Assembly (NCBI GenBank): GCA_018292915.2
Contig: JACVVK020000059.1
Span: 1,086,001 to 1,150,000 of the forward strand
Length of the DNA stretch: 64,000 bases
Reading direction: 5' to 3'
Source: Batillaria attramentaria
Taxonomy: Eukaryota; Mollusca; Gastropoda; Batillariidae
Position 1 is the first letter of the stretch; the number at the start of each line of letters is the position of its first letter. A program made the position numbers and the translations under genes. A model generated the notes under the pieces. The model saw only the letters and a program-made list of their open reading frames with translations, made no database searches and was not told where the DNA came from. This document shows positions 10,485 to 21,173 of the stretch, piece by piece.

Positions 10485-11587
10485 TGTGTCCAGAAAACTT
10501 TAACGTTGTCGTTTTCTCAGAAACTACAAACAGCAGAGACACCAAACTTCGCATGCTGATAGACAACCATAAGACCTTTCAAAACATATCAAGGTCAAGG
10601 TCATTAAAGCAGTCTGTTTGGAAATTTTTACATTTGCATTTTTTTCGGAATCTAAAAGAACCAGAAGTATCAAACTTTGCATGATGATAGACATTGGCAA
10701 CACCTTCACTGACATACCTGTGTTCAGTGACTTTTAGTCAAGGTCAAGGCCATGCAAGCTGTTTTGGGGAAGCTTTAACCTTGGCATTTTCTCTGAAACA
10801 ACAAACAGTTGAGGCACCAAATAGGGCATGATGATAGACTGCAATGAGACCTACCTTTTTGAATGACCTTGACTGAAGGTCAAGGTCATTAACGCTGTCT
10901 GTTGTGAATTTTAACATTACCGTTTTCGGAGGAACTACAAATACTAGAGGCATCAAACTTGGCATAATAATAGACATTGATGTGATCTCATTTTAATGAC
11001 CTTGACCCAAGGTCAAGGCCATGCAAACTGTTTGGGGGGAAAATTGTAATATTGCCAGGAACTTGGAACACCAGAGACACTTTACTTGCCGTGATGATAG
11101 TGATAAGAGCTTTACATACACTTGTGAATGACCTTGACCCTTGTCACAAGGGAGCCATGGAGGCTTTGCCTCTCTAGTTTGTTTGTTTGGTTGGTTGGTT
11201 GGTTGGTTTGGTTGTTTTTTTTTTTTCTTGTTTTTTTTTTTCTTACCACATGACCGCCAGCGCTACAGTTGGGAAGCAAAAACAGTATTTTCATGTTCAA
11301 ACAAAAAAATCTGACATTGAAGGACACAAGCGCACTGGTGTATATTAACTCTACACATATATATTCTGTGCAGGTCTTTAAGACAAACCAGATATTTCTT
11401 AATTTAATGCAAAACATACACGAACTGAGAAAAAAGAAATGTTTTAAACCTTTTTTTCACTGAACTCGGTTATAAGAAATATTTTTCAAAATACTTTCTT
11501 ATATCCGACTTTCAGATATAAGAAAACTCGGATATAAGAAACCAAAAAATTCACCCCCCTCGAGTTTCTTATAACCGGCGTATACTG
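9587..11587. mobile_element. pogo/Tigger-like DNA transposon, non-autonomous, 2,001 bp
   Basis: Terminal inverted repeats CAGTGGACGCCGGATATAAG (left) and CAGTATACGCCGGTTATAAG (right, reverse complement) are bordered by TA on both sides (9585-9586 and 11588-11589). Subterminal copies of ACTCGGATATAAGAAA repeat near both ends. No transposase found. 'CAG' ends plus TA duplication and ATAAG repeats are what pogo-like Tc1/mariner members show. It sits in the U5 B-C intron. Confidence 0.75.
10351..11158. mobile_element. Nested minisatellite-bearing element with AAGGTCA motifs
   Basis: A 12-bp inverted pair GGCTCCCTTGTG / CACAAGGGAGCC bounds the segment. Inside are a GT tract (10408-10488) and four to five degenerate units of about 126-147 bp. 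Each unit has a CATGATGATAGACATTG-like core and TGACCTTGAC...AAGGTCAAGGTCA. It is nested in the pogo-like element. Confidence 0.55.
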
Positions 11588-11596
11588 TATATATAC

Positions 11597-11838
11597 TTTT
11601 AGGTTTCTGGCAGAGGAACTGGAGGGGCGAGTCACACTTGAAAGTCCCCCATTCAAAAGATTCCTTGTAGGCGGCAGCGCAGAGGTGCTCATCTGTGTTC
11701 CCAGGCTCTCCGGATTTCCATCCCGCCCACGGGCTCTGGTCCAGGGAGCTACAGTCGTCCACCCACCTGTACCCGCTGGGTGACTGGGTTTTATCCAAGA
11801 TTCTGGCGTCAAAAAGTCCCAGCCAAAAGTCGGTATTC
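11597..11838 (-). CDS. Gene 1 unit 5, exon B: second half of a CTLD
   Basis: 242 bp, acceptor TCCACAG, phases 2-1. Contains NTDFWLGLFDARILD, YRWVDDCSSLDQS, GWKSGEPGNT, HLCAAA, FKCDS, FLCQK. Its donor reads GTATAT instead of the GTAAAT seen in sister exons, and a transposon copy begins only 8 bases into the intron, so splicing here may be weakened. Confidence 0.85.
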
Positions 11839-11889
11839 CTGTGGAGAAATCAAAGGATTTAGATATACGGAAGGTTAGGGTGTGTGTGT

Positions 11890-12466
<577 letters not shown>

Positions 12467-12636
12467 ACGTGTTTACACCACACAGCGAGTCCAAGTTTGT
12501 AAGGGCAACACTAAATTAGCTGTCTTTGATGATGGTGGTTACATTACACTGATGATAACGAGAATGTTTTCTAAATGGATATTAACAACGTTAGCATCAA
12601 AACGATTTCAAAAGAAGAGAAAAAAAAAAAACTAAC

Positions 12637-12802
12637 CATTCAGTGTACAAGTCCAGTAACTCGAGACCGAGGAGGAAATCTGTAGCTGCTTGATCCAATG
12701 TAGCCAGTGTCATGCCCATACTCTCACAGTGCTGTCTGGCCGGGTTCCAGCCTTTCTCCGAGAACATCACGAAATCCGCGGCTGATGAAGGCACGTTGTC
12801 CG
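12637..12802 (-). CDS. Gene 1 unit 5, exon A: first half of a CTLD
   Basis: 166 bp, phase 1-2, acceptor ATGTTAG, donor GTTAGT. It reads DNVPSSAADFVMFSEKGW, a 9-bp in-frame deletion relative to unit 6, then HCESMGMTLATLDQ and LYTEW. As in unit 6 the frame stays open upstream into an ATG-initiated hydrophobic stretch (about 12857). Confidence 0.75.
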
Positions 12803-12854
12803 CTAACATACATACCATAATCACCGTCAAAACACAAATATGTAGTGTCACCCT

Positions 12855-12855
12855 C

Positions 12856-12905
<50 letters not shown>
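12855..12905. repeat. (GA)n tract upstream of U5 exon A
   Basis: On the transcript strand this is a CU tract about 55 nt before the acceptor of U5 exon A and may act as its pyrimidine tract; U6 has a shorter one at 7487-7502. Confidence 0.85.
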
Positions 12906-12909
<4 letters not shown>

Positions 12910-13222
12910 CAAGTTATATTTCTTTATCTGTTTTGGTCAGTACCCTCAAAGTTAGGAATCCACGAGAACGACCATGATAATTCAACGTGTCTCCTGTGTT
13001 GACGACACAAAAATGTTCCGATTTGTGTAAGCCATATTCAGTGTCCGGCAGCCGTTAGCAACGGTGTTGATTAATTCATAAACTACTTTCTCTTACTAGA
13101 CAGTCATGACTATATTCCACATCAAACATAACAGTGACACTGTGGTACAGAATTACAGCACATTTTAACTGGATGAAGTCACTGTAAACGAAACTCGGCA
13201 AATGGTGTGTGGAGGTACATAC

Positions 13223-13288
13223 CTGGACACCATACTTCTGGAATCGCTGGGCCCTTGTCGTCCGGCATGTCAGTCATGTTAAACTGGA
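13223..13288 (-). CDS. Gene 1 unit 4, exon D
   Basis: 66 bp, donor GTATGT, phase 1-1. Reads FQFNMTDMPDDKGPAIPEV then WCP with sequon NMT. The whole D-A interval here (about 12.8-13.3 kb) is nearly identical to the interval at 7.4-7.9 kb, showing that these unit borders were copied as a block. Confidence 0.75.
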
Positions 13289-13327
13289 CTGTACACAGAA
13301 TCAGAAGGATGGATTGTTAAAAACCCT

Positions 13328-13426
<99 letters not shown>

Positions 13427-13507
13427 AATCATAATGATAAGGAGGAGAAGAAGAAGAAGAAATTAAGTGTTTTTTATCACCAAAAGATGTCGTCGTCGCA
13501 AACTTAC

Positions 13508-13576
13508 AAGAGAAGCAGGGGCTGCGGTATATCGTATTTGCAGCGTCGTAGCCAAGGTCCACATTGTCGCAAGCAG
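13508..13576 (-). CDS. Gene 1 unit 4, exon C
   Basis: 69 bp, acceptor CGTGCAG, donor GTAAGT, phase 1-1. Reads ACDNVDLGYDAANTIYRSP then CFS; the same peptide is encoded by units 2 and 3. Confidence 0.75.
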
Positions 13577-13776
13577 CTGCACGTGCACAAAGTTACAGCT
13601 CTGAGGTTACTCCGTTAAATATTGCTACTAAAAACAGCGAAAGGAATCTGTCGTTACCAAGACCAGCCATTCCAAAGCAACTGTCTATCTGAATTATTGA
13701 CCAACCAACCAGCCAAACAATTAACCACCACGATTGACCACACAGCCAACCAACCAGCCACTGTACAGATATTTAC

Positions 13777-14021
13777 TTCTGGGTTTCTGGCAGAGGAACT
13801 GGAGGGGCGAGTCACACTTGAAAGTCCCCCATTCAAAAGATTCCTTGTAGGCGGCAGCGCAAAGGTGCTCATCAGTGTTCCCAGGCTCTCCGGATTTCCA
13901 TCCCACCCACGAGCTCTGGTCCAGGGAGCTACAGTCGTCCACCCACCTGTACCCGCTGGGTGATAAGGTTTGGCGATCCATGATGGTGGTGTCAAAGAGT
14001 CCCAACCAAAAGTCGGTAGTC
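13777..14021 (-). CDS. Gene 1 unit 4, exon B: second half of a CTLD
   Basis: 245 bp, acceptor CCCCACAG, donor GTAAAT, phases 2-1. Starts TTDFWLGLFDTTIMD, then YRWVDDCSSLDQSSW, GEPGNTDEHLCAA, FKCDS, FLCQK. It is one codon longer than unit 5 and differs from units 2 and 3 at EH versus DH in the EPGN loop. Confidence 0.85.
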
Positions 14022-14044
14022 CTGTGGGGAAATAAGCGAATTAA

Positions 14045-14360
14045 CATATAAGGTGGGACTAACAGAAATAGGATCTTTGGGCCTAAGAGAGAACTGTGCT
14101 TGCTTAAAATGTCCGCCTTGGGCTGTCACACTCACCAGACTTGTCTGTGCGAAACAGCCCCTCGAACCCCGGAACACATTCTACAGTCCTGCCCCCTTTT
14201 CAAAGAAGCAAGGACACAACACCGGCCGGATAAAGCCACACTGGCAGAAAAACTCTGGGGCACCAAAACGGAATTCCTGAAGACCACTGCTTTTATAAAA
14301 ACTACAAACCTAGTCATCTGTGGCCGAGTCCAGAACAGGGAACGCAGAAGAAGAAGCTTA
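14045..14360 (+). mobile_element. LINE 3' end with CCHC-like C terminus (copy in unit 4)
   Basis: Encodes HTHQTCLCETAPRTPEHILQ then SCPLF, AEKLWGTKTEFLKTTAFI and a basic end, followed by (GAA)n. The CxC...HxxxxC block near the stop is a hallmark of some non-LTR ORF2 proteins. Inserted in the A-B intron before the cassette was triplicated. Confidence 0.65.
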
Positions 14361-14599
14361 AAATGTGATCTAACACCAGTAGATTAAAGTTCCGGAAAAA
14401 GAAGGAGGAAGACAAGAGGCTGGGATGGGGTGACTAAAAGTGTATTGAAAGGAGACAAATATGTGGAAGCGTCTCGCTCGCGCAAAGTGGAAACAAAATT
14501 GTATCGCATTAAAAGTTGTATTGATCATCAAGATAGAGTATTCCGAGCGTACAGGCGCACTCACAAGCGAAATGGTTCCAAGACATAAGTTGGCTTTGC

Positions 14600-15110
14600 A
14601 AAGATGGAATTAGCCCGCTTAACGAGAGATGTGTTTTTGTCTGTGCGATGATGGTTACAGGAACAAAGACAATAATAATAATAAAAATAATACACATGTT
14701 GAGCGCGGACTTCTGCTTAGGAAAGCACTCAATGCGCTTTTTGCTCGCGCACACACACACACAACATTCACACGCACACATTTATAGACATCAATACAGG
14801 CGGTGGAGTTTAAAGATTAAAGGCTAGTTTGAAAAGATGTGTTTTTGAGTTGTGGTTTTAAACTGTAGGAAGAAAGGGATGTTTCTCAGAGAAGATGGCA
14901 AGGAGTTCCTAATGCGCGGGGGGGGGGGGGGGGGGGGCACTATAACTGAAAGAACGTTGGCCAAATGTTTTGAGGCTGACCCGGGGGACCTTAAGTAGCT
15001 TTTCTGAGGATGAGCGGAGAATGCGGGATGTTTCGTACGTGGTGAGCTTATCAGAAAGCTACTGGGGAAGTGACTGGTCAAAATGACTGAAGGCTAATGT
15101 GCCAGTATTG
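14600..15110 (-). mobile_element. L2/CR1-like LINE remnant (copy in unit 4)
   Basis: Minus-strand degenerate ORF2 C terminus (SSEKLLKVPR-type and RNSLPSSLRNIP, FKTTTQKHIF), interrupted by a G/C tract, then a tail with GAGCGCGG and (ATT)n. The same element is at 17300-17805, and in part at 20000-20220. Confidence 0.5.
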
Positions 15111-15214
15111 TACTGAATTATGGTAGATGATACATTATGCAAAACAACGATAGCATTAAAAAAAAAAAAAAAAAAACAACGTTCAAAACGAAAACACTTA
15201 AAGAACCGACTAAC

Positions 15215-15386
15215 CCTTCAGTGTACCAGTCCAGTAACTTGAGACCGAGGAGGAAATTTGTGGCTGCTTGGTCCAGTGTAGCCAGTGTCATGTCCATACT
15301 CTCACAGTGCTGTCTGGCAGTGTTCCAGCCTTTCTTTGATTGGTCCGAGTACATCACGAAATCCATGGCAGATGAAGGTTGGTCGT
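15215..15386 (-). CDS. Gene 1 unit 4, exon A: first half of a CTLD (intact copy)
   Basis: 172 bp, phase 1-2 with 56 codons, acceptor TTAAAAG, donor GTTAGT. Reads DQPSSAMDFVMYSDQSKKGW, HCESMDMTLATLDQ, LLGLKLLDWYTEG. This is the only one of the three recent tandem A exons (units 2-4) with an undamaged frame. The upstream reading frame is not signal-peptide-like, which supports use as an internal exon. Confidence 0.8.
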
Positions 15387-15429
15387 CTTTTAACATAGTG
15401 CAACCATCACCATCAGAAAAATTGACATT

Positions 15430-15675
15430 TAATACTACCAAGCAATTGAGAGGGAGAGAGATGGAGGGGGGGGGGGAGAGGGGGTGAGGGAGAGAGATGG
15501 AGGGGGGGGGGGAGACGAGCGGGGTGAGGGGGAGGTGGGTGAGAGAGAGAGGGGTGAGGAGAGAGAGAGAGTGGGGTGAGGTGAGAGGAAGTTTGAGGGG
15601 GGGGGAGGGGAGGGGAAGACGGTGGGGGGGGGGGGGGGGGGGGGGGGGCGGGTGAGAGAGAGAGAGAGAGAGTTA
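15430..15675. repeat. G-rich/purine tract in the D-A intron (repeated at 18130-18360 and 20525-20705)
   Basis: Long runs of G alternate with GA repeats. On the transcript strand this is C/U-rich. The plus strand contains many G-runs of four or more, so quadruplex formation is likely. Length differs among the three tandem copies. Confidence 0.8.
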
Positions 15676-15924
15676 AAAGGAGTGAAACTTTATTTTCTGA
15701 GGATAAAAGATCAGGAGCGAAGTCCTCTCTTCAATGTCGTTCTTGCTTGTTTCTTAACTCATAGACTACTTTCTTGTATGTATTCCATGACAAATATAAC
15801 TGTAACGCGCGCACACCACACACACACACACACACACACAACACACACACACACACCACACACACACACACACCACAGAGTTAACGCAACTATGGAATAC
15901 ACGATGGTGTGTGGAGGTACATAC

Positions 15925-15990
15925 CTGGACACCATACTTCTGGAATCGCTGGGCCGCCATCGTCCGGCATGGATGTCAGGTTAAACTGGA
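15925..15990 (-). CDS. Gene 1 unit 3, exon D
   Basis: 66 bp, acceptor GGACAG, donor GTATGT, phase 1-1. Reads FQFNLTSMPDDGGPAIPEV then WCP, sequon NLT. Same peptide as unit 2. Confidence 0.7.
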
Positions 15991-16029
15991 CTGTCCATAG
16001 AATCAAATTGATGGATTAAAAAAAGTGTC

Positions 16030-16102
<73 letters not shown>

Positions 16103-16206
16103 CACCACACACACACACACACACAATAATAATGATAAGAAGGAGAAGAAGAAGAAGAAATTAAGTGTTTTTTAATCACCAAAAGATGTCGTCGTCACAA
16201 ACTTAC

Positions 16207-16275
16207 AAGAGAAGCAGGGGCTGCGGTATATCGTATTTGCAGCGTCGTAGCCAAGGTCCACATTGTCGCAAGCAG
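16207..16275 (-). CDS. Gene 1 unit 3, exon C
   Basis: 69 bp, phase 1-1, donor GTAAGT. Encodes ACDNVDLGYDAANTIYRSP then CFS, identical to unit 4 at the protein level. Exon D lies about 220 bp further along the transcript, across CT and CA repeats. Confidence 0.7.
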
Positions 16276-16475
16276 CTGCACGTGCACAAAGTTACAGCTC
16301 TGAGGTTACTCCGTTAAATATTGCTACTAAAAACAGCGAAAAGAATCTGTCGTTACCAAGACCAGCCATTCCAAAGCAACTGTCTATCTGAATTATTGAC
16401 CAACCAACCAGCCAAACAATTAACCACCACGATTAACCACACAGCCAACCAACCAGCCACTGTACAGATATTTAC

Positions 16476-16720
16476 TTCTGGGTTTCTGGCAGAGGAACTG
16501 GAGGGGCGAGTCACACTTGAAAGTCCCCCATTCAAAAGATTCCTTGTAGGCGGCAGCGCAGAGGTGGTCATCTGTGTTCCCAGGCTCTCCGGATTTCCAT
16601 CCCACCCACGAGCTCTGGTCCAGGGAGCTACAGTCGTCCACCCACCTGTACCCGCTGGGTGATAAGGTTTGGCGATCCATGATGGTGGTGTCAAAGAGTC
16701 CCAACCAAAAGTCGGTAGTC
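16476..16720 (-). CDS. Gene 1 unit 3, exon B: second half of a CTLD
   Basis: 245 bp, borders as in unit 4. Contains FWLGLFDTTIMD, GEPGNTDDHLCAA, FKCDS and FLCQK. The exon itself is intact; the preceding A exon in this unit is frameshifted, so this copy would be read in the wrong frame unless A and B are skipped together. Confidence 0.75.
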
Positions 16721-16746
16721 CTGTGGGGAAATAAGCGAATTAACAT

Positions 16747-17066
16747 ATAAGGTGGGACTAACAGAAATCGGATCTTTGGGCGTAAGAGAGAACTGTGCTT
16801 GCTTAAAATGTCCGCCTTGGGCTGTCACACTCACCAGACTTGTCTGTGCGAAACAGCCCCTCGAACCCCGGAACACATTCTACAGTCCTGCCCCCTTTTC
16901 AAAGAAGCAAGGACACAACACCGGCCGGATAAAGCCACACTGGCAAAATAACTCTGGGGCACCAAAACGGACCTCCTGAAGACCACTGCTTTTATAAAAA
17001 CTACAAACCTAGTCATCTGTGGCCGAGTCCAGAACAGGGAACGCAGAAGAAGAAGAAGAAGCTTAA
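16747..17066 (+). mobile_element. Same LINE 3' end, copy in unit 3
   Basis: Near identical to the unit 4 copy, with a longer (GAA)n end and a C-to-A-type change that alters GTKTEF to GTKTDL. Confidence 0.65.
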
Positions 17067-17905
17067 AATGTGATCTAACACCAGCAGATTAAAGTTCCGG
17101 AAAAAGAAGGAGGAAGACAAGAGGCTGGGATGGGGTGACTAAAAGTTATTGAAAGGAGACAAATATGTGGAAGCGTCTCGCTCGCGCAAAGTGGAAACAA
17201 AATTGTATCGCATTAAAAGTTGTATTGATCATCAAGATAGAGTATTCCGAGCGTACAGGCGCACTCACAAGCGAAATGGTTCCAAGACATAAGTTGGCTT
17301 TGCAAAGATGGAATTAGCCCGCTTAACGAGAGATGTGTTTTTGTCTGTGCGATGATGGTTACAGGAACAAAGACAATAATAATAATAAAAATAATACACA
17401 TGTTGAGCGCGGACTTCTGCTTAGGAAAGCACTCAATGCGCTTTTTGCTCGCGCACACACACACACAACATTCACACGCACACATTTATAGACATCAATA
17501 CAGGCGGTGGAGTTTAAAGATTAAAGGCTAGTTTGAAAAGATGTGTTTTGAGTTGTGGTTTTAAACTGTAGGAAGAAAGGGATGTTTCTCAGAGAAGATG
17601 GCAAGGAGTTCCTAATGCGCGGGGGGGGGGGGGGGGGGGCACTATAACTGAAAGAACGTTGGCCAAATGTTTTGAGGCTGACCCGGGGGACCTTAAGTAG
17701 CTTTTCTGAGGATGAGCGGAGAATGCGGGATGTTTCGTACGTGGTGAGCTTATCAGAAAGCTACTGGGGAAGTGACTGGTCAAAATGACTGAAGGCTAAT
17801 GTGCCAGTATTGTACTGAATTATGGTAGATGATACATTATGCAAACAACGATAGCATTAAAAAAAAAAAACGTTCAAAACGAAAACACTTAAAGAACCGA
17901 CTAAC

Positions 17906-18076
17906 CCTTCAGTGTACCAGTCCAGTAACTTGAGACCGAGGAGGACATTGTGGCTGCTTGGTCCAGTGTAGCCAGTGTCATGTCCATACTCTCACAGTGC
18001 TGTCTGGCAGTGTTCCAGCCTTTCTTTGATTGGTCCGAGTACATCACGAAATCCATGGCAGATGAAGGTTGGTCGT
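17906..18076 (-). pseudogene. Gene 1 unit 3, exon A with 1-nt deletion
   Basis: 171 bp instead of the 172 bp of unit 4. The missing base lies near 17940-17950, after LATLDQAAT, turning the normal NFLLGLKLLDW ending into a frameshifted tail. All other sites (acceptor TTAAAAG, donor GTTAGT) are kept. Because A alone is phase 1-2 and B is 2-1, only joint skipping of A+B would restore the frame. Assembly error in a homopolymer-like run is an alternative. Confidence 0.7.
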
Positions 18077-18489
18077 CTTTTAACATAGTGCAACCATCAC
18101 CATCAGAAAAATTGACATTTAATACTACCAAGCAATTGAGAGGGAGAGAGATGGAGGGGGGGGGGGAGACGGGGGTGAGGGAGAGAGATGGAGGGGGGGG
18201 GGAGACGGGGGTGAGGGGGCGGGTGGGTGAGAGAGAGAGGGGGGTGAGGGAGAGAGAGAGTGGGGTGAGGTGAGAGGAAGTTTGAGGGGGGGGGAGGGGA
18301 GGGGAAGACGGTGGGCGGGGGGGGGGGGGGGGGCGGGTGAGAGAGAGAGAGAGAGAGTTAAAAGGAGTGAAACTTTATTTTCTGAGGATAAAAGATCAGG
18401 AGCGAAGTCCTCTCTTCAATGTCGTTCTTGCTTGTTTCTTAACTCATAGACTACTTTCTTGTATGTATTCCATGACAAATATAACTGTA

Positions 18490-18566
<77 letters not shown>

Positions 18567-18609
18567 TAACGCAACTATGGAATACACGATGGTGTGTGGA
18601 GGTACATAC

Positions 18610-18675
18610 CTGGACACCATACTTCTGGAATCGCTGGGCCGCCATCGTCCGGCATGGATGTCAGGTTAAACTGGA
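18610..18675 (-). CDS. Gene 1 unit 2, exon D
   Basis: 66 bp, phase 1-1, donor GTATGT. Reads FQFNLTSMPDDGGPAIPEV then WCP. Sits beside a CA tract (about 18498-18563) that has expanded relative to unit 3. Confidence 0.7.
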
Positions 18676-18714
18676 CTGTCCATAGAATCAAATTGATGGA
18701 TTAAAAAAAGTGTC

Positions 18715-18812
<98 letters not shown>

Positions 18813-18891
18813 AATAATGATAAGAAGGAGAAGAAGAAGAAGAAATTAAGTGTTTTTTAATCACCAAAAGATGTCGTCGTCACAAACTTAC

Positions 18892-18960
18892 AAGAGAAGC
18901 AGGGGCTGCGGTATATCGTATTTGCAGCGTCGTAGCCAAGGTCCACATTGTCGCAAGCAG
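18892..18960 (-). CDS. Gene 1 unit 2, exon C
   Basis: 69 bp, acceptor CGTGCAG, donor GTAAGT, phase 1-1; peptide identical to units 3 and 4. Confidence 0.7.
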
Positions 18961-19158
18961 CTGCACGTGCACAAAGTTACAGCTCTGAGGTTACTCCGTT
19001 AAATATTGCTACTAAAAACAGCGAAAAGAATCTGTCGTTACCAAGACCAGCCATTCCAAAGCAACTGTCTATCTGAATATTGACCAACCAACCAGCCAAA
19101 CAATAACCACCACGATTAACCACACAGCCAACCAACCAGCCACTGTACAGATATTTAC

Positions 19159-19403
19159 TTCTGGGTTTCTGGCAGAGGAACTGGAGGGGCGAGTCACACT
19201 TGAAAGTCCCCCATTCAAAAGATTCCTTGTAGGCGGCAGCGCAGAGGTGGTCATCTGTGTTCCCAGGCTCTCCGGATTTCCATCCCACCCACGAGCTCTG
19301 GTCCAGGGAGCTACAGTCGTCCACCCACCTGTACCCGCTGGGTGATAAGGTTTGGCGATCCATGATGGTGGTGTCAAAGAGTCCCAACCAAAAGTCGGTA
19401 GTC
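19159..19403 (-). CDS. Gene 1 unit 2, exon B: second half of a CTLD
   Basis: 245 bp, phases 2-1, apparently identical in protein to unit 3 (GEPGNTDDHLCAA). The intron on its 3' side has lost a few bases relative to units 3 and 4. As in unit 3, its partner exon A is frameshifted. Confidence 0.75.
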
Positions 19404-19429
19404 CTGTGGGGAAATAAGCGAATTAACAT

Positions 19430-19747
19430 ATAAGGTGGGACTAACAGAAATCGGATCTTTGGGCGTAAGAGAGAACTGTGCTTGCTTAAAATGTCCGCCT
19501 TGGGCTGTCACACTCACCAGACTTGTCTGTGCGAAACAGCCCCTCGAACCCCGGAACACATTCTACAGTCCTGCCCCCTTTTCAAAGAAGCAAGGACACA
19601 ACACCGGCCGGATAAAGCCACACTGGCAAAATAACTCTGGGGCACCAAAACGGACCTCCTGAAGACCACTGCTTTTATAAAAACTACAAACCTAGTCATC
19701 TGTGGCCGAGTCCAGAACAGGGAACGCAGAAGAAGAAGAAGAAGCTT
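19430..19747 (+). mobile_element. Same LINE 3' end, copy in unit 2
   Basis: Matches the unit 3 copy base for base as far as I can see, supporting units 2 and 3 as the youngest pair. Confidence 0.65.
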
Positions 19748-20299
19748 AAAATGTGATCTAACACCAGCAGATTAAAGTTCCGGAAAAAGAAGGAGGAAGA
19801 CAAGAGGCTGGGATGGGGTGACTAAAAGTTATTGAAAGGAGACAAATATGTGGAAGCGTCTCGCTCGCGCAAAGTGGAAACAAAATTGTATCGCATTAAA
19901 AGTTGTATTGATCATCAAGATAGAGTATTCCGAGCGTACAGGCGCACTCACAAGCGAAATGGTTCCAAGACATAAGTTGGCTTTGCAAAGATGGAATTAG
20001 CCCGCTTAACGAGAGATGTGTTTTTGTCTGTGCGATGATGGTTACAGGAACAAAGACAATAATAATAATAATAATACACATGTTGAGCGCGGACTTCTGC
20101 TTAGGAAAGCACTCAATGCGCTTTTTGCTCGTTTCGTACGTGGTGAGCTTATCAGAAAGCTACTGGGGAAGTGACTGGTCAAAATGACTGAAGGCTAATG
20201 TGCCAGTATTGTACTGAATTATGGTAGATGATACATTATGCAAACAACGATAGCATAAAAAAACACGTTCAAAACGAAAAACACAAAGAACCGACTAAC

Positions 20300-20467
20300 C
20301 CTTCAGTGTACCAGTCCAGTAACTTGAGACCGAGGAGGAAGTTTGTGGCTGCTTGGTCCAGTGTAGCCAGTGTCATGCCCATACTCTCACAGTGCTGTCT
20401 GGCAGTTTCCAGCCTTTCTTGGATTGGTCCGAGTACATCACGAAATCCATGGCAGATGAAGGTTGGT
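20300..20467 (-). pseudogene. Gene 1 unit 2, exon A with 1-nt deletion
   Basis: 168 bp: a 3-bp in-frame loss at the 5' end plus a single-base deletion near 20400-20411 (CAGTTTCCAG where unit 4 has CAGTGTTCCAG). The frame breaks before TARQHCESMG, so the conserved Cys is read out of frame. The break is at a different place from that of unit 3, so two independent lesions hit sister exons. Confidence 0.7.
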
Positions 20468-20917
20468 CTTTTAACATAGTGCAACCATCACCATCAGAAA
20501 AATTGACATTTAATACTACCAAGCAAGAGAGAGGGAGAGAGATGGAGGGGGGGGGGGGAGGGGGGTGACGGGGGCGGGTGGGTGAGAGAGAGAGGGGGGT
20601 GAGGGAGAGAGAGAGTGGGGTGAGGTGAGAGGAAGTTTGAAGGGGGGAGGGGAGGGGAAGACGGGGGGCGGGGGGGGGGGGGGCGGGTGAGAGAGAGAGA
20701 GTTAAAAGGAGTGAAACTTTATTTTCTGAGGATAAAAGATCAGGAGCGAAGTCCTCTCTTCAATGTCGTTCTTGCTTGTTTCTTAACTCATAGACTACTT
20801 TCTTGTATGTATTCCATGACAAATATAACTGTAACACTTTGGAATTGCAGCACTTGTGGGCTGGCTACATTGATCTGCATAACCGATGTTCGGATAATGG
20901 TGAGTGGACGTTCATAC

Positions 20918-20983
20918 CTGGACACCATACTTCTGGAATCATCGGGCCCTGCTCGTCCGCCATCCCAGTCAGGTTAAACTGGA
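20918..20983 (-). CDS. Gene 1 unit 1, exon D
   Basis: 66 bp, acceptor GGACAG, donor GTATGA, phase 1-1. Reads FQFNLTGMADEQGPMIPEV then WCP with sequon NLT. Confidence 0.7.
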
Positions 20984-21025
20984 CTGTCCACAGAAAAAGG
21001 ATGCATTTTTAAATAAAAGTGCAAG

Positions 21026-21081
<56 letters not shown>

Positions 21082-21173
21082 ATATATATATATATATTTC
21101 GAGTAATTTTTCTTTATTTTGCCTTTTTTTTTTTCTTCTTGCATTTCCTTTTACCTTGCCTTCGCACACTTAC

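Larger units (their letters stand above)
13220..20990. repeat. Three tandem copies of an approximately 2.7-kb lectin cassette
   Basis: Exon B positions 13777, 16476 and 19159 give periods of 2,699 and 2,683; exon A positions 15215 and 17906 give 2,691. The third interval is 2,394 because about 300 bp (equivalent of 14745-15030) is deleted near 20130. Introns, LINE remnants and microsatellites are copied along with exons, so duplication is recent and at DNA level. Confidence 0.85.
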
